Source: Polyangiaceae bacterium (lineage in GTDB: Bacteria; Myxococcota_A; Polyangia; Polyangiales; Polyangiaceae). Taken from it: 64,000 nucleotides of DNA. Where the stretch lies: positions 1 through 64,000 of the forward strand of contig WQYX01000011.1 of NCBI GenBank assembly GCA_009781005.1, written 5' to 3'. Of this stretch, positions 45,407-55,757 are shown piece after piece. A program made the position numbers and the translations under genes. Under the pieces are notes generated by a model that was given only the letters and a program-made list of their open reading frames with translations, made no database searches and was not told the origin of the DNA. Every line of letters begins with the position of its first letter. Within the stretch, counting starts at the first letter, position 1.

Positions 45407-46668
45407 TGCGCGGGCGCACGATGGCCGTTGCAGTCATGGCCGCCTCGATGGCGATGGGTGCATCCTTCACATTTCGCGATGCCGAGGCCCAATACTTCGA
45501 TCCGCGCCGTCCAAGCACGTTCATCGTTGGTGCGCCTGGAGGTCCTTCGCCCATGCAACGCGTGGATGCGCGGCGCAGTGGCGTGGCGAAAGATGATTTG
45601 CCGTCGGGACCATTGCGCGTCGCATGGCGCAAAAACATAGGACAGAGCATCGAGCAATCGGCACTCGTCGGCGAGGGCAACAAGGTCGCGATCGTCACGG
45701 GGCGCGGCGAAGTCACGTTCCTGAGCAGCGACGGCGAGGAAGTGGCGCGCGCGAACGGGACGGGTTCGTCTGCGGGTCCGGCGGTGATGACCGCCAATGG
45801 CACCGTGGTCTTCATGACGAACGCGGGCGAAGCCATTGGCGTGAGCGCCGCAAGCGCAAAGCCGAAATTCGTCACGCGCATCGGCGGCGAGCTCAATGTT
45901 CGCGCAGCCCCCCTCGCCCTCGACGACGGCGGCGCCGTGGTCGCAACCATGACGGACCTCGTCGTGCTCGATGCGAGCGGCGCAATTCGCTCGCGCGTCA
46001 CTCTCCCCGAAGCACCGAGCGCTCCGCTCGTTGCGAGTCCCGCGAAGATCCTCGCGATCACGGGTACCGGCACCGTCTACGGTTTTTTTCCGGGAAGCGA
46101 ACCTGTGCGGCTCGGCACGTTCGGCGCGGCGGTCAATGGTGGCGCCGCGCTTTCCGGCGCGAACACCCTGATCGCGATCATTGAAGACAACCATCTCGTC
46201 GAACTCAATTTGACGACGGGCATGCGCACGACGCGATCGATGGCATCTTCGAGCGTCTACCTCGGTCCGCCGTGCGTGCAGAAAGACGGGCAGACCACGA
46301 TCCTCGCGGTGACGCAGACACACGTCCGTGCCTCGACGTTCGACACATCCGGCAGAGAAATCGCGCACCCGGTCATTGGCGCGCAGTCCGCAACGACGTT
46401 GCCCGACGGCGGCATAACTCCCCTCACCGTCCCCCCACACGTTGGTCCGCTGGTCGACGAACGCGGCGTCGTCGCCTTTGCGGCACCCGATGGACGTGTT
46501 GGCATCGCATCCGACGGAAGCGTTCGTACCGTCGATGAGGTCCTCTGCTCTCGCGGCGGCCGATCTGCGGGCATTGCCGGTCTTACTCCATTCGGCAAGA
46601 GCTCCTTCCTCGTGACATGTGAAGACGGCGTCGTCGCGCGCATCACCGGCAACGACGTTCGGCGGTGA
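45406..46668 (+). CDS. Exported beta-propeller (PQQ-like) protein
   Basis: 420 residues. Signal peptide (MRGRTMAVAVMAASMAMGASFTF, cleavage likely after AEA). Blade-like repeats run from about 60: VAWRKNIGQSIEQSALVGEGNKVAIVTGRGEVTFLSSDG, PAVMTANGTVVFMTNAGEAIGV, PLALDDGGAVVATMTDLVVLDASG, PLVDERGVVAFAAPDGRVGI. PQQ-like propellers in this setting bind proteins rather than PQQ. Its ATG overlaps the previous stop by one base, so the two are an envelope pair. Confidence 0.78.
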   Translation: MRGRTMAVAVMAASMAMGASFTFRDAEAQYFDPRRPSTFIVGAPGGPSPMQRVDARRSGVAKDDLPSGPLRVAWRKNIGQSIEQSALVGEGNKVAIVTGRGEVTFLSSDGEEVARANGTGSSAGPAVMTANGTVVFMTNAGEAIGVSAASAKPKFVTRIGGELNVRAAPLALDDGGAVVATMTDLVVLDASGAIRSRVTLPEAPSAPLVASPAKILAITGTGTVYGFFPGSEPVRLGTFGAAVNGGAALSGANTLIAIIEDNHLVELNLTTGMRTTRSMASSSVYLGPPCVQKDGQTTILAVTQTHVRASTFDTSGREIAHPVIGAQSATTLPDGGITPLTVPPHVGPLVDERGVVAFAAPDGRVGIASDGSVRTVDEVLCSRGGRSAGIAGLTPFGKSSFLVTCEDGVVARITGNDVRR

Positions 46669-46712
46669 ACGGCAACGACGACGCCTGTTCGAAACCGTTT
46701 TTAAGATGAGAT

Positions 46713-46733
46713 CGCGTCAAATCGAAAGCGGTC
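46713..46733 (-). repeat. Motif C, exact copy, encodes the end of the MutS-like protein
   Basis: Third exact copy of the 21-base motif. It supplies PLSI plus stop of the MutS-like gene and lies in the 48-base convergent gap with the propeller gene. Confidence 0.7.
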
Positions 46734-48618
46734 CGAGCCCGACGATTTTCATGAGGCGCAGCGCGTTCGAGCTGTGCACGATGCCGGGCCGCAAGCGATA
46801 GTCGAACGTCATCACGTCGCCTTCGACCTGCTCTTCGAAGTGCACGTTGCGCACGCATTCCGGCATCTCGTCTTCGAGATCGCCGAGGGCAAGATCGTGC
46901 GTGGAGACAGCACCCATGGCGCCTTCGGCGATGAGCTCGCGCAAGATCGCGCGCGCTCCGATGAGGCGTTCGCGCGTGTTCGTGCCGTGAAGAATTTCGT
47001 CGAGGAGAAACAAGAGCGTTGCTGCACCTTTCGCGCGGTCTTTCTTGTACGAGGATTGCTCGCGCGCCATCTCGAGTACGAGCTTTAGCTTTTTCAACTC
47101 TGCGTAAAAGTGACTCGTTCCTTCTTCGAGCGAGTCGGACACGCGCATGCTCGTAGCGACGCGCACGCGCCCGATACGCATGGACGCCGCGCACACCGGC
47201 GCGCCCGCCTTCGCCAACACCACGTTGATCCCAATCGCGCGAAGGAGCGTGCTCTTGCCGGACATGTTCGAGCCGGTCACGACGAGCGCATGACCCGAAC
47301 CCTCGATCGAAACGTCGTTTGGCACGCGCTTGTCGCCATCGATGAGTGGGTGACCGAGCGATGTCGCTTCGAAGACATCTTCCTCCACGAGTTCCGGAAA
47401 GACGTAATTGGGTCTCTCGAACGAGAAGCCTGCAAACGACGAAAGCATCTCGAGGTCGGCGAGCGCGGAAAACCAACCGAACGCGACTTCGCACACCCGT
47501 GTACGCCAGCCGTCGAGCGCGAGTGCACACCACAGATCCCACATGAGGATGGGGCCAATAAAGAAGCGGAAGACTTCGTTGTTGCGCGCGTCGAGAAAAC
47601 CAACGATTCGCGACAGGGACGCCATCTCGCGCGTCGCGCTCACGCCGCCCTCCCGGAGAGATTGTTGCAGCTCGATGAGCGCGTCTGCTTCGAACGATTC
47701 GTTCTCGAGCAACGCGAGCATCCCCGCATAACGCGATAATGCATTCTCTTTCGACGAGGCCGCGTTCAAGATGGGCGAGATGCGCGACGAGAGCGCCATC
47801 AAGACCATGACCGACAGCGCGAACGACACCAAGAACGCCACGCGGGGTACGATCCCCATGGATGCGCCAATCGCCGCTGCCACGCTGAGCACCGGCAGAA
47901 TCACGGCGACGATGCGGAGCGCACCGGGCAAGTGTGACGCGTCCGTCTGCACGACCCAGTTCACGAACGGGCGAGGATCGGGTTTTTCGTCCTCGACCAA
48001 ACTGCCAATCACCGAAAGTTCCTCGCGAAGCCGCAAGCGGGGAGCAAGATCTGCGACCGCCTTCTGGCGCGCGCGCACGGCAGTGAAAAGTGTATCGCGA
48101 TCGACCCAGGGTGGTTCACTACTAGAGATTAAGCTAGCAAGCATCTCTTCGCCGAAGCGCGTAGACGTTGCATCGAGAAGCTGGAAGAGCGACGCGCGCC
48201 CGAAGATGTCGAGATCGCCCGCGAACGGATGCCCAGGGTAGTGGCCCCAGGTCTCGCCTGTCGAAGGAAATGAGCGCCATTTTCCATCCATGCGGGCGAT
48301 CGCATTCTCGTGGAAGCGCTGTGCAGCGAGCATGCGTTCGAGCTCGGTGTGGACGCGCGCGTGGACGATGACGATCGCGCCAAATGCGATCACCAAACCG
48401 AGCACCCCAAGCCACGCGTATCTTGGTAAGTGCGCCCATGCAAACGCAATGATCAGCGCGATGATCGCGAGGATGAGGATGAGGCGCACGTTTGCAATGG
48501 CGTTTGCGCGGGCTCGAAGCCTGCCTGCGGCTTGCCTGCGCTCGGAGAGAGCGTTTTCGTGGATCTCGCGCGGCTCTTGACGCGCTCCGTTGTCACTTTC
48601 GAAGGATGTATTGTTCAC
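46717..48618 (-). CDS. Membrane-anchored MutS-family ATPase
   Basis: 633 residues. Two TM helices near 44-85 (VRLILILAIIALIIAFAW, AWLGVLGLVIAFGAIVIV) and two near 230-285. The MutS lever region follows, then the ATPase: VTGSNMSGKSTLLRAIG (Walker A, about 448-464), TSMRVSDSLEEGTSHFYAEL, LLFLLDEILHGTN (Walker B) and AVSTHDLAL (the His switch). No mismatch-recognition domain I. It belongs to the TM-containing MutS paralogues whose role is unknown and is unlikely to be a classical repair factor. The last residues come from motif C. Confidence 0.85.
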   Translation of the reverse strand: MNNTSFESDNGARQEPREIHENALSERRQAAGRLRARANAIANVRLILILAIIALIIAFAWAHLPRYAWLGVLGLVIAFGAIVIVHARVHTELERMLAAQRFHENAIARMDGKWRSFPSTGETWGHYPGHPFAGDLDIFGRASLFQLLDATSTRFGEEMLASLISSSEPPWVDRDTLFTAVRARQKAVADLAPRLRLREELSVIGSLVEDEKPDPRPFVNWVVQTDASHLPGALRIVAVILPVLSVAAAIGASMGIVPRVAFLVSFALSVMVLMALSSRISPILNAASSKENALSRYAGMLALLENESFEADALIELQQSLREGGVSATREMASLSRIVGFLDARNNEVFRFFIGPILMWDLWCALALDGWRTRVCEVAFGWFSALADLEMLSSFAGFSFERPNYVFPELVEEDVFEATSLGHPLIDGDKRVPNDVSIEGSGHALVVTGSNMSGKSTLLRAIGINVVLAKAGAPVCAASMRIGRVRVATSMRVSDSLEEGTSHFYAELKKLKLVLEMAREQSSYKKDRAKGAATLLFLLDEILHGTNTRERLIGARAILRELIAEGAMGAVSTHDLALGDLEDEMPECVRNVHFEEQVEGDVMTFDYRLRPGIVHSSNALRLMKIVGLGPLSI

Positions 48619-48691
48619 GCACCGCCAGCATCTACCACGATCGCTCGGATGCGTAACTCACGCGGTCGCATGGAGCGCAGGGATCACGCTC

Positions 48692-48997
48692 TCAAGCCGC
48701 AGAGCGACGGTGGACGACCGGCAAGATGCGGGTGCATCGATCAGGCACGGCCGGCAAAGTGATCGCCTTTGCCTTCTGCGTGTCGGGCACGTCGCACGCC
48801 ACGGCGACCGCGAAGCCTGCGAGCGAAAGCCGCGGGCCCGCGGGCGTGCGGAGGACGAGATCGGTGCGGACAAGAGCGGCAAGGGCCCGCACGATGTCCT
48901 CTCTCGGGCCGCACACACAGAGATCCTCGATTGTGATCGGGGTGCGACAGCGAGCGGAATGGAGGAGAGCGCGGAGAATCGAGATTTCGCGGTTCAT
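48692..48997 (-). CDS. Small winged-helix-like putative regulator
   Basis: 101 residues. NREISILRALLHSARCRTPITIEDLCVCGPREDIVRALAALVRTDLVLRTPAGPRLSLAG has the helix-turn-helix-wing rhythm of a small MarR/PadR-like DNA-binding domain, with four cysteines, two of them in ARCRTP and LCVC. No family recognised. ATG 48997; a GTG two codons upstream (49003) is possible. A 14-base palindrome 12 bases upstream (49009-49022) is a candidate operator. Confidence 0.55.
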   Translation of the reverse strand: MNREISILRALLHSARCRTPITIEDLCVCGPREDIVRALAALVRTDLVLRTPAGPRLSLAGFAVAVACDVPDTQKAKAITLPAVPDRCTRILPVVHRRSAA

Positions 48998-49008
48998 GGG
49001 CACATTAT

Positions 49009-49022
49009 GTTCAGCACTGAAC
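49009..49022. promoter_or_regulatory. GTTCAG-CA-CTGAAC inverted repeat
   Basis: A 6-base inverted repeat with a 2-base spacer just upstream of the small winged-helix gene. Two more GTTCAG hexamers lie at 49080-49085 and 49102-49107 before surE. GTTCAG is also the core of the myxobacterial LexA box, but the rest of that consensus does not fit here. Confidence 0.4.
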
Positions 49023-49142
49023 GAACGACCAAGTTAATGGCGGCTTATTTTCCCAACTGCTCAAAATTCTTGTTCTTGCGTTCAGTATCTCACTGCGACT
49101 TGTTCAGCGCACACTGCCGGGAGCGTACCGCGTGGTAAGACC

Positions 49143-49973
49143 ATGAAATTCATGCGACCTCTCGTGCTCTTGTCGAACGACGACGGCTACTCGAGCCGCG
49201 GCTTGCACGTGCTTCGTGAGGCCCTCGTCACCTGGGCCGACGTCGTCATCTGCGCGCCGGAGAACGAGCAGAGCGCGACGAGCCACTCGCTCAGCCTGCA
49301 CAGACCGCTGCGCGCGCGCAAGCCCGACAAGGATGTATTCACCGTCGATGGGACGCCCGCCGATTGCGTGTATGTTGCACTCTACGCGAACCGCCGTTTC
49401 CTTCCGCGCTGGCCGGACATGGTCTGTTCCGGCATCAACCACGGGTTGAACCTCGGCCAAGACGCCTTCTACTCGGGCACCGTGGCTGCGGCTCGTGAAG
49501 GTGCTTTGCGAGGCATCCCATCGATTGCGTCGAGTGCGCATCACGAAGCCGATCTCACCAAGGTAGCCGACCTTACTTCACGGCTCGCGCGCTCTCTCTG
49601 GGAAGAGACGCATGGGAGCGTCGGCGACGTGATGCGCCCGTTGCTTGGGCGGCGTACACCGCTCCTGAATCTCAACGTCCCTGTCCATTGGACCGGCGAG
49701 ATTCGTCGTACGCGTCTCGGCACTCGACTCTACGAAGAGATCATCGACGTCCGGATCGATCCGCGCGGGCGCGAGTACATGTGGCTCGGAGGCCCGGGCG
49801 TCCGCCACGAAACCGACCCGGGCAGCGACACCGAAGCGTACGACGCGGGGGCCGCATCGATCACACCGCTCATCCTGGATTTGACCCACCACGAGGGCTC
49901 GGCGCTCACCGACAAGCTTATCGAGGGCGTCGGCGCACGGCTCGCAGGGGACATTCTGCGGTCTGGCGACTGA
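49143..49973 (+). CDS. surE: 5'/3'-nucleotidase SurE
   Basis: Removes phosphate from nucleoside monophosphates. 276 residues: LLSNDDGYSSRGL at the N-terminus with the paired metal-binding aspartates, APENEQSATSHSLS, VDGTPADCVYVAL and CSGINHGLNLGQDAFYSGTVAAAREG. SurE is often near pcm and rpoS-type stress genes, not seen here. It is 240 bases from the convergent ABC transporter, a gap filled by repeat debris and MITE A3. Confidence 0.95.
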   Translation: MKFMRPLVLLSNDDGYSSRGLHVLREALVTWADVVICAPENEQSATSHSLSLHRPLRARKPDKDVFTVDGTPADCVYVALYANRRFLPRWPDMVCSGINHGLNLGQDAFYSGTVAAAREGALRGIPSIASSAHHEADLTKVADLTSRLARSLWEETHGSVGDVMRPLLGRRTPLLNLNVPVHWTGEIRRTRLGTRLYEEIIDVRIDPRGREYMWLGGPGVRHETDPGSDTEAYDAGAASITPLILDLTHHEGSALTDKLIEGVGARLAGDILRSGD

Positions 49974-50013
49974 TCCGACGGTCGCCGCCGCACCGCAGGC
50001 CCCAACGACGAGA

Positions 50014-50034
50014 TCGCGACAAATCGAAAGTGGC
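50014..50034 (-). repeat. Motif C, variant copy
   Basis: CGCGACAAATCGAAAGTGGC differs by two bases from the exact motif C copies and abuts the CTAG of MITE A3. Just before it, CACCGCAGGCCCCAACGACGA resembles the family B right arm. Confidence 0.5.
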
Positions 50035-50217
50035 TAGCCCGGATCATTCATGACGCGATTGCGGTAGAAGGCCGAGACCGCAGCGAGAAGGGCGCACGCC
50101 GCATCGCAGGACCGAGGCGTACTGTACGTACGCCGCAGGTCCGACAAAAGCCGTACGACCTTCGCAGCAAAGGAATCGGCTCTTCTAAGCGGAGTCGTCA
50201 TGAATGATCCGGGCTAG
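50034..50217 (+). mobile_element. Family A MITE-like element, copy A3
   Basis: 184 bases bounded by CTAG on both sides. The terminal inverted repeats are CTAGCCCGGATCATTCATGA plus CG at the left and the exact complement at the right. The interior is nearly the same as copy A2. The right CTAG also holds the TAG stop of the FHA-ABC gene (50214-50216 on the minus strand); before insertion the single CTAG would have given the same stop. Confidence 0.85.
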
Positions 50218-53200
50218 ACGGGATCACGCTTCTTCAGGATAACGATCAAGCCGACGAGCATCACCACGGTCATACCGGCCAGCACGGCAATCGGGAGCCA
50301 GCGCTGGTCGTACCTGACGAAGCCCCATGCACCTTGGAGCGAGTCCGATGCCATCTGGGCGATGGCGCATTGGAAGCTGCCGTTGAAAACATAATCCGGT
50401 GGACTGTTGAGCGTGGATTGCTGAAGGTTGATGTACCAGGCCGGATTGTTCTGAATCGCGAGGCGCTCCCAAGCAATGGAACCTTGAAAACCCCAGCGTG
50501 CCGGCATGATGTACATCGGCCACTCGAGCACGGGATTCGTCGTCATCGGCACCATAAGCCCGCCCAGAACGACTTGCGGAATAAGCGCGATGGGCGTGAG
50601 CGACATGGCAGCTTCGGCCGAGGCCACCACCGTCGAAAGGAGAAGGCCGAGCGCCGTTGCATTCATTGCGACTGCGATGATGACCGCGAGCTCACCGAGG
50701 AAGGCCTGCATCCCCCCGTTGAATTCGAGAAAGAAGAAGACGACTCCGAGCAGCACGAAACACTGGAAGATGCAGATGAGTGTGAGGATGATGTATTTTG
50801 AAAGGATGTAATTGACAATCGAGAGATTCACCATCCGCTCGCGCAGATAGATGGCGCGCTCGGTCACGATCTCGCGCGCAGCGTTCGAGGTGCCGAACCA
50901 CACGGCGCTGACGATGACGAAGAACATCGCGGCCGAGTGATCTTGTGTTGGCAGCATATGCGAAAGGAGATCATTCGAATTTTGGGAACTCTGAACCTTC
51001 TTCCCGAGCTCTTGCAGCGCGCCGATGCACCAAAAGGGAACGCTCTCCTTCTGCCCGCGGAAAACGGCCGCCAGCATGATTCCAATAATGGGCGCCTGAA
51101 GAACCATAATCCAAAAGCCGGCGCGATCGCGCCACTTCACCGTCAAATACCGGCTCATGAGAAGCTTGAGTTGCGTCAGGAGGGCAACATCCGGGCGACT
51201 CGGAACACCGCGCGCCACGGGCACGGTGCCAACCGCGCGCCGCCCCGAATACATCTGTTGAAAGACGGGATTTTGGTCGTTCATGAACTCCGAACGCCAA
51301 CCGCGCGCCGCCTCGAGGCGCGCGTAGTTGCGTGGGATGTTCGGGTTCGTGGCCCTCATTTGATCGAACACGACGCGCTCGCGGATGTTGAGCATGTCGA
51401 ACATGTCGCGAGGATTGTCGATGGTACGATTCTGAGCCTGCGGCAGCGCGCGGTAGGGACCCTCACGCTCGATGATGGAGGAGAAGAAGCGGTAACTGGA
51501 TGCCCCCGTCGGACCGAAATACGTCGGAATGCCCCCGTAGCCCATGATGAATGCGAGATTGAATTTCTCGTATTCGTCTTTCGCGGGCTGGTGAATCGTC
51601 ATGACAATCGTCTTGCCGGTCCTCTTCGTGAGATCGTGCAAGAGATTGATGAGCGCCGTCGTGTCGTCGGCGGCGAGACCCGACGTCGGCTCGTCGAGAA
51701 AAAGAATCACCGGATCGGTCACGAGCTCGAGCGCGATGTTGACGCGCTTTCGCTGGCCGCCGGACAATACCTTCTTTTCGGGCTTGCCGATCTCCAGATG
51801 CATGACCGCTTCGAGGCCGAGATCGCGCAGCGTCTGCTCCACGCGCTGATTGATCTCCTCGTCGGAGTAATCGTTCGGAAGACGGAACCGTGCGGAGTAT
51901 TTGACGGCCTCGAAGACCGTGAGCTCCGGATGGACGATGTCGTCCTGCGGGACATAACCAATGACACCGCGAAGTGCGTCGTAAATCGTATAAAGGTCTT
52001 CGCCGTTGATACGGACTTGTCCCGCCGTGGGAGGCAAATAGCCATTCAGCGTCATCAGCAAAGTCGTTTTGCCAGCGCCGGACGGGCCCATGAGCGCGAT
52101 CATGTCGCCGGGCAAAGCCTTGAACGATATGTGATCGAGCAAGGTTTTCATCTGGCTCTTGTCGTCGCGATCGGGAACTTCGAGGAAAAGGTCCCATGCT
52201 TCAATCTCGTAAAGCGGCTTTCCCGCCCAAGAATGCTGATCTTCAACGACGACGTTGACTTGTTGGCCGGCAATGTGGATGAGCACCGGCATCGGGCCGA
52301 TGTTGACCTTCTCGCCGTGCGAGATTGGCACGCGCTGGCCGCGCGCGATGCGCTGACCGCGCACGATGGTGCCGTTGGCGCTGCCGAGATCCTCGAGAAA
52401 GAGCTGACCGCCCTGGGTGACGATCTGTGCGTGGTGCGCGGAGACCTGCGGGTGCGACACGACAATCTTGTTGTCCGGCGTTCGGCCGATGCTGATGACG
52501 CTTCCCCGGAGCTCATCGAGCTTCAGTTCGCCGATGACCGTGCGGTGCTTATGAGGGGCATCGCTCGCAGGGCCACCAGCACCCGCAGGGCTACCAGCAG
52601 GGCCACCAGGAGGCCCTCCATATGCGCTCGGCGCGAAACCACCGGTCGGCGCTCCGGCGCCACCACCCGCAAAGGCCTGCGCAAGCTGGCCGAGAAGCGG
52701 CACGGGCACGGGCACCGGACCGAAGGCAACGACGCCGTTTGGATCGAGTGGAACAGGCACATTGGGAGGAATGCGACCGCCGCCAATGTAGGTGCCGCTC
52801 GTCGATCCCGAGTCTTGCACCATCATGCGGTCCATCATCACGATCGCGTGCGTGGCGCTGACCGCGGAGCTCGCGACAACGAGCGACGATGTTGCGGCCT
52901 CGCGACCGATGACGAGTTGGCCCGGAGGCGCCTTCTGCTGACCACGCGACATGGCCATCAGAACAATGGCCGGATGCGAGAATGGGACGAGAACCTGACC
53001 TACTGCGAATTGTCTTTGGAAGTCGAAAGGCGTCTCTGTGCGCGGTGCAACGGGCGCACCATTGGCCGTTGACGGTCCCGCACCATCGTCGATGAAGACG
53101 AGATGAGAACCGCGCTTGACGATGCGCGCGTGACGCGGAGCAACGCCGCCGCCTTGAAGGACAACGTCGTTGTCGGGGGCACTGCCAATCGAGATTTGCT

Positions 53201-53222
53201 CCTTGCCGAAGCCTGGAATCAT
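50214..53222 (-). CDS. ABC-2 type exporter with three N-terminal FHA domains
   Basis: 1002 residues. FHA1 about 7-90 ([19 protein letters not shown]), FHA2 about 97-180 ([31 protein letters not shown]), FHA3 about 231-310 ([28 protein letters not shown]). ABC ATPase: Walker A GPSGAGKT near 377, signature [10 protein letters not shown] near 486, Walker [14 protein letters not shown]-like membrane half about 700-1000 with six helices. Like Rv1747 of Mycobacterium, which is controlled by Ser/Thr kinase phosphorylation through its FHA domains. Its ATG overlaps the copA stop (ATGA, 53219-53222), so it is translationally coupled to copper export. Cargo unknown. Confidence 0.93.
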   Translation of the reverse strand: MIPGFGKEQISIGSAPDNDVVLQGGGVAPRHARIVKRGSHLVFIDDGAGPSTANGAPVAPRTETPFDFQRQFAVGQVLVPFSHPAIVLMAMSRGQQKAPPGQLVIGREAATSSLVVASSAVSATHAIVMMDRMMVQDSGSTSGTYIGGGRIPPNVPVPLDPNGVVAFGPVPVPVPLLGQLAQAFAGGGAGAPTGGFAPSAYGGPPGGPAGSPAGAGGPASDAPHKHRTVIGELKLDELRGSVISIGRTPDNKIVVSHPQVSAHHAQIVTQGGQLFLEDLGSANGTIVRGQRIARGQRVPISHGEKVNIGPMPVLIHIAGQQVNVVVEDQHSWAGKPLYEIEAWDLFLEVPDRDDKSQMKTLLDHISFKALPGDMIALMGPSGAGKTTLLMTLNGYLPPTAGQVRINGEDLYTIYDALRGVIGYVPQDDIVHPELTVFEAVKYSARFRLPNDYSDEEINQRVEQTLRDLGLEAVMHLEIGKPEKKVLSGGQRKRVNIALELVTDPVILFLDEPTSGLAADDTTALINLLHDLTKRTGKTIVMTIHQPAKDEYEKFNLAFIMGYGGIPTYFGPTGASSYRFFSSIIEREGPYRALPQAQNRTIDNPRDMFDMLNIRERVVFDQMRATNPNIPRNYARLEAARGWRSEFMNDQNPVFQQMYSGRRAVGTVPVARGVPSRPDVALLTQLKLLMSRYLTVKWRDRAGFWIMVLQAPIIGIMLAAVFRGQKESVPFWCIGALQELGKKVQSSQNSNDLLSHMLPTQDHSAAMFFVIVSAVWFGTSNAAREIVTERAIYLRERMVNLSIVNYILSKYIILTLICIFQCFVLLGVVFFFLEFNGGMQAFLGELAVIIAVAMNATALGLLLSTVVASAEAAMSLTPIALIPQVVLGGLMVPMTTNPVLEWPMYIMPARWGFQGSIAWERLAIQNNPAWYINLQQSTLNSPPDYVFNGSFQCAIAQMASDSLQGAWGFVRYDQRWLPIAVLAGMTVVMLVGLIVILKKRDPV

Positions 53223-55507
53223 AAGGCAGGCATACTAACCCGGAAGCGGCGGAGGCGGAGGGAGTTCATGAGCACCGACACACTCGAGAGTGACATCGCG
53301 GCACTCGCAAACACGGGAGAGAGCAGCCACCCCGTCCACGGGTAGAGAAGACCCGCGGCGACCGGAATCCCAATCAAGTTGTAGATGAATGCCCAGAACA
53401 GATTTTGGTGAATGGTGCGAAGCGTGGCGCGCCCGAGACGAAGCGCCGTGGGAACGCCCGAAGCGCTGGAACGAAGGAGCGCGACGTCGGAAGCGGCCAT
53501 CGCGACGTCCGTGCCCGAGCCGATCGCGATGCCAACATCGGCGGCGGCGAGTGCGGGCGCGTCGTTGATGCCGTCGCCCACCATCGCGACCACGCGACCT
53601 TCAGCGCGACGCTCCGACACGATCCGCGATTTGTCCTCGGGCGCGACGCCGGCAAAGATCTCGCTCACACCGAGCTCGTCACCGATGGTGCGCGCCGTGC
53701 GCTCGCGATCGCCGGTGAGCATGCCGACGCCGATGCCCATCGCGCGAAGATCCAGGATGGCTTGCTTCGCACCCGGCGCAACAGGGTCCGCGACGGCGAT
53801 GAGCCCGGCGAGCTCCTTGCCGACAGCGCAAAAGAACACTCCGCGCCCTCGGCCCGCGAGCTCTTCGGCCTTGGCCTCGAGCGGGCTCGGATCGACGGAA
53901 ACCTCGCGCAACCATTCGGTTGTCCCGACGCGAATCACGTTCGAGTCGACGCGCGCCTCGATTCCTTTGCCGGGCACATTTCGGAAGCCATCGGCGCGGC
54001 TGAGCGCGAGCCCCTTGTCTTCCGCGCCGCGAACGAGCGCACGCGCAAGAGGATGCTCGCTCGGCTTTTCTGCGCTCGCCGCCAGGGCGAGCAGCGCGTC
54101 CTCTCCGCGACCGGTCGCGTCGACGACGTCCGTGACCGACGGCGTGCCTTGCGTGAGCGTGCCGGTCTTGTCGAAGAGTACGAGGTTCACGCGGCTCACG
54201 GTCTCGAGCACGGGCCCGCCCTTGAAGAGGACACCGAGCTCCGCGCCGCGGCCCGTGCCAACGGCAACTGCGGCGGGCGTCGCGAGACCGAGCGCGCACG
54301 GACACGCGATGACGAGCACGGCGACGAAGCGCGTGACCGCGATGGCGAAACCTTCGGCGGTGGGGTTCACGGCGAACCAAACGAGCAAGGACACGGTGGC
54401 GATCGCGAGAACGATCGGAACGAAGATCGCGCTCACCTTGTCCGCAAGGCGGGCGATCGGCGCCTTTCCGCTTTGTGCGCGCTCAACGGCCTCGACGATG
54501 CGCGCGAGCGCGCTGCCTTTGCCGGCGGTTGACACGACGACGGTGAGCGCGCCGCTCTGGTTGAGCGTGCCGCCATAAACTTCGTCGCCCGCGTTCTTGT
54601 CGACCGGAAGGCTCTCGCCGGTGAGCATGGATTCATCGACGGCCGACGGTCCGCGCAAGACTTCACCATCCGCGGCGATGCGTTCACCGGGTCGGACGAC
54701 GATACGATCGCCGCGCACGAGCGCGGATGTTGCGACCTCTTCTTCGACGTCGTCGTCTTTGCGAAGACGCCGCGCCGTCTTCGGCTGGAGGGACACGAGA
54801 TGATGCACGGCCTCGGCGAGATGCTTTCGCGCGCGCGACTCGAGCAGCTTTCCGAGTAAAATGAACGACAGAATGGCTGCCGACGCCTCGAAGTACAGAT
54901 GCGGCGCATGCACGTGCTCGGCGGTCGCGAAGAGCCCCGGCGCGATGAGCGCGACGGTCGACTGAAGCCACGCTGCACCCACGCCGATCGCGACGAGCGT
55001 GTTCATGTCGGCCGTGCGATGACGAAGCGCGACGAGCGCGAGGCGGAAAAAGCGACGGCCCGGTCCGAAGACAACGGGCGTGGCAAGCACGAACTGGAGC
55101 CAGCGCCCAAAGGTCGACTCCGTCCATGGCAAGAGGCCGTGAGACATTGCAACGACGAGGAGCGGCACCGTGAGGACGACCGCGATCACCAACGACCGAC
55201 GGAGCTCCTGCACCTCGTGCGCGTCGGCGGCGGCTTCGGCGTCGAGTGTTTCGCTTGCCTCGACGATTTCGACGACCGGTGCAGGCTCGGGGCGAACCGT
55301 TTCGTACCCCGCCTGCTCGATCGCCGACGCAATCGCGTCGGGCGTGGTCTCGCTCGGCGAGTACGTGATCGTTGCCCGGCGCAGCGCGAGGTTGACTTCG
55401 GCACTTCGTACACCACGCGCCTCAGACAACGCCGTTTCCACGCGCCGCACGCAGCTCGCGCACGACATGCCCATCACCGGGAGCTCGATTCGGGACGAAG
55501 AGCTCAC
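53219..55507 (-). CDS. copA: Copper-translocating P1B-type ATPase
   Basis: Exports Cu(I) from the cytoplasm. About 762 residues: one HMA domain with GMSCASC near residue 12, eight TM helices, [10 protein letters not shown], the transport-site motif [11 protein letters not shown], the phosphorylation site [17 protein letters not shown], and [12 protein letters not shown]. The start is uncertain: GTG 55507 or TTG 55513 fit just after the copZ stop; an ATG at 55564 lies inside copZ. The HMA domain is very like the upstream CopZ, suggesting tandem duplication. The following FHA-ABC gene overlaps by four bases. Confidence 0.93.
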   Translation of the reverse strand: MSSSSRIELPVMGMSCASCVRRVETALSEARGVRSAEVNLALRRATITYSPSETTPDAIASAIEQAGYETVRPEPAPVVEIVEASETLDAEAAADAHEVQELRRSLVIAVVLTVPLLVVAMSHGLLPWTESTFGRWLQFVLATPVVFGPGRRFFRLALVALRHRTADMNTLVAIGVGAAWLQSTVALIAPGLFATAEHVHAPHLYFEASAAILSFILLGKLLESRARKHLAEAVHHLVSLQPKTARRLRKDDDVEEEVATSALVRGDRIVVRPGERIAADGEVLRGPSAVDESMLTGESLPVDKNAGDEVYGGTLNQSGALTVVVSTAGKGSALARIVEAVERAQSGKAPIARLADKVSAIFVPIVLAIATVSLLVWFAVNPTAEGFAIAVTRFVAVLVIACPCALGLATPAAVAVGTGRGAELGVLFKGGPVLETVSRVNLVLFDKTGTLTQGTPSVTDVVDATGRGEDALLALAASAEKPSEHPLARALVRGAEDKGLALSRADGFRNVPGKGIEARVDSNVIRVGTTEWLREVSVDPSPLEAKAEELAGRGRGVFFCAVGKELAGLIAVADPVAPGAKQAILDLRAMGIGVGMLTGDRERTARTIGDELGVSEIFAGVAPEDKSRIVSERRAEGRVVAMVGDGINDAPALAAADVGIAIGSGTDVAMAASDVALLRSSASGVPTALRLGRATLRTIHQNLFWAFIYNLIGIPVAAGLLYPWTGWLLSPVFASAAMSLSSVSVLMNSLRLRRFRVSMPAL

Positions 55508-55514
55508 GCGCAAC

Positions 55515-55739
55515 TCACTTACGGGTCTTGTACCCCGCCTGCTCGATGACCGACGCGATCGCATCAGGCGTGGTCTCGCTCGGCGAGAACGTCACGGTCG
55601 CATGTCGCTGCGCGAGGCTGACTTCGGCACTTCGAACACCGCGCGCCGCAGCCAGCGCCGTTTGCACACGCTCTACGCAGCCCTCGCACGACATGCCAAA
55701 AACCGGTACCTCGATTCGCTTCACATCGTCGGTCGTCAT
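55515..55739 (-). CDS. copZ: CopZ-like heavy-metal-associated chaperone
   Basis: 74 residues, one HMA domain with the metal motif GMSCEGC. Delivers Cu(I) to CopA. The stretch [21 protein letters not shown] onward, through [17 protein letters not shown], is nearly the same in CopA's own HMA. It lies 18 bases after the PP2C gene and directly before copA, so all are one transcription unit. Confidence 0.92.
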   Translation of the reverse strand: MTTDDVKRIEVPVFGMSCEGCVERVQTALAAARGVRSAEVSLAQRHATVTFSPSETTPDAIASVIEQAGYKTRK

Positions 55740-55757
55740 GATGTACCTCGCTTCTTC

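Noticed and set aside
49009-49107. LexA boxes before surE
   Set aside because: GTTCAG cores are present but the upstream half of the myxobacterial consensus does not match in any of the three.
50937-53072. 711-codon plus-strand open frame opposite the FHA-ABC gene
   Set aside because: Mirror of high-GC coding; the minus strand has unambiguous FHA and ABC motifs.
53405-54578. Two long plus-strand frames opposite copA
   Set aside because: Shadow frames; the P-type ATPase motifs on the minus strand are complete.
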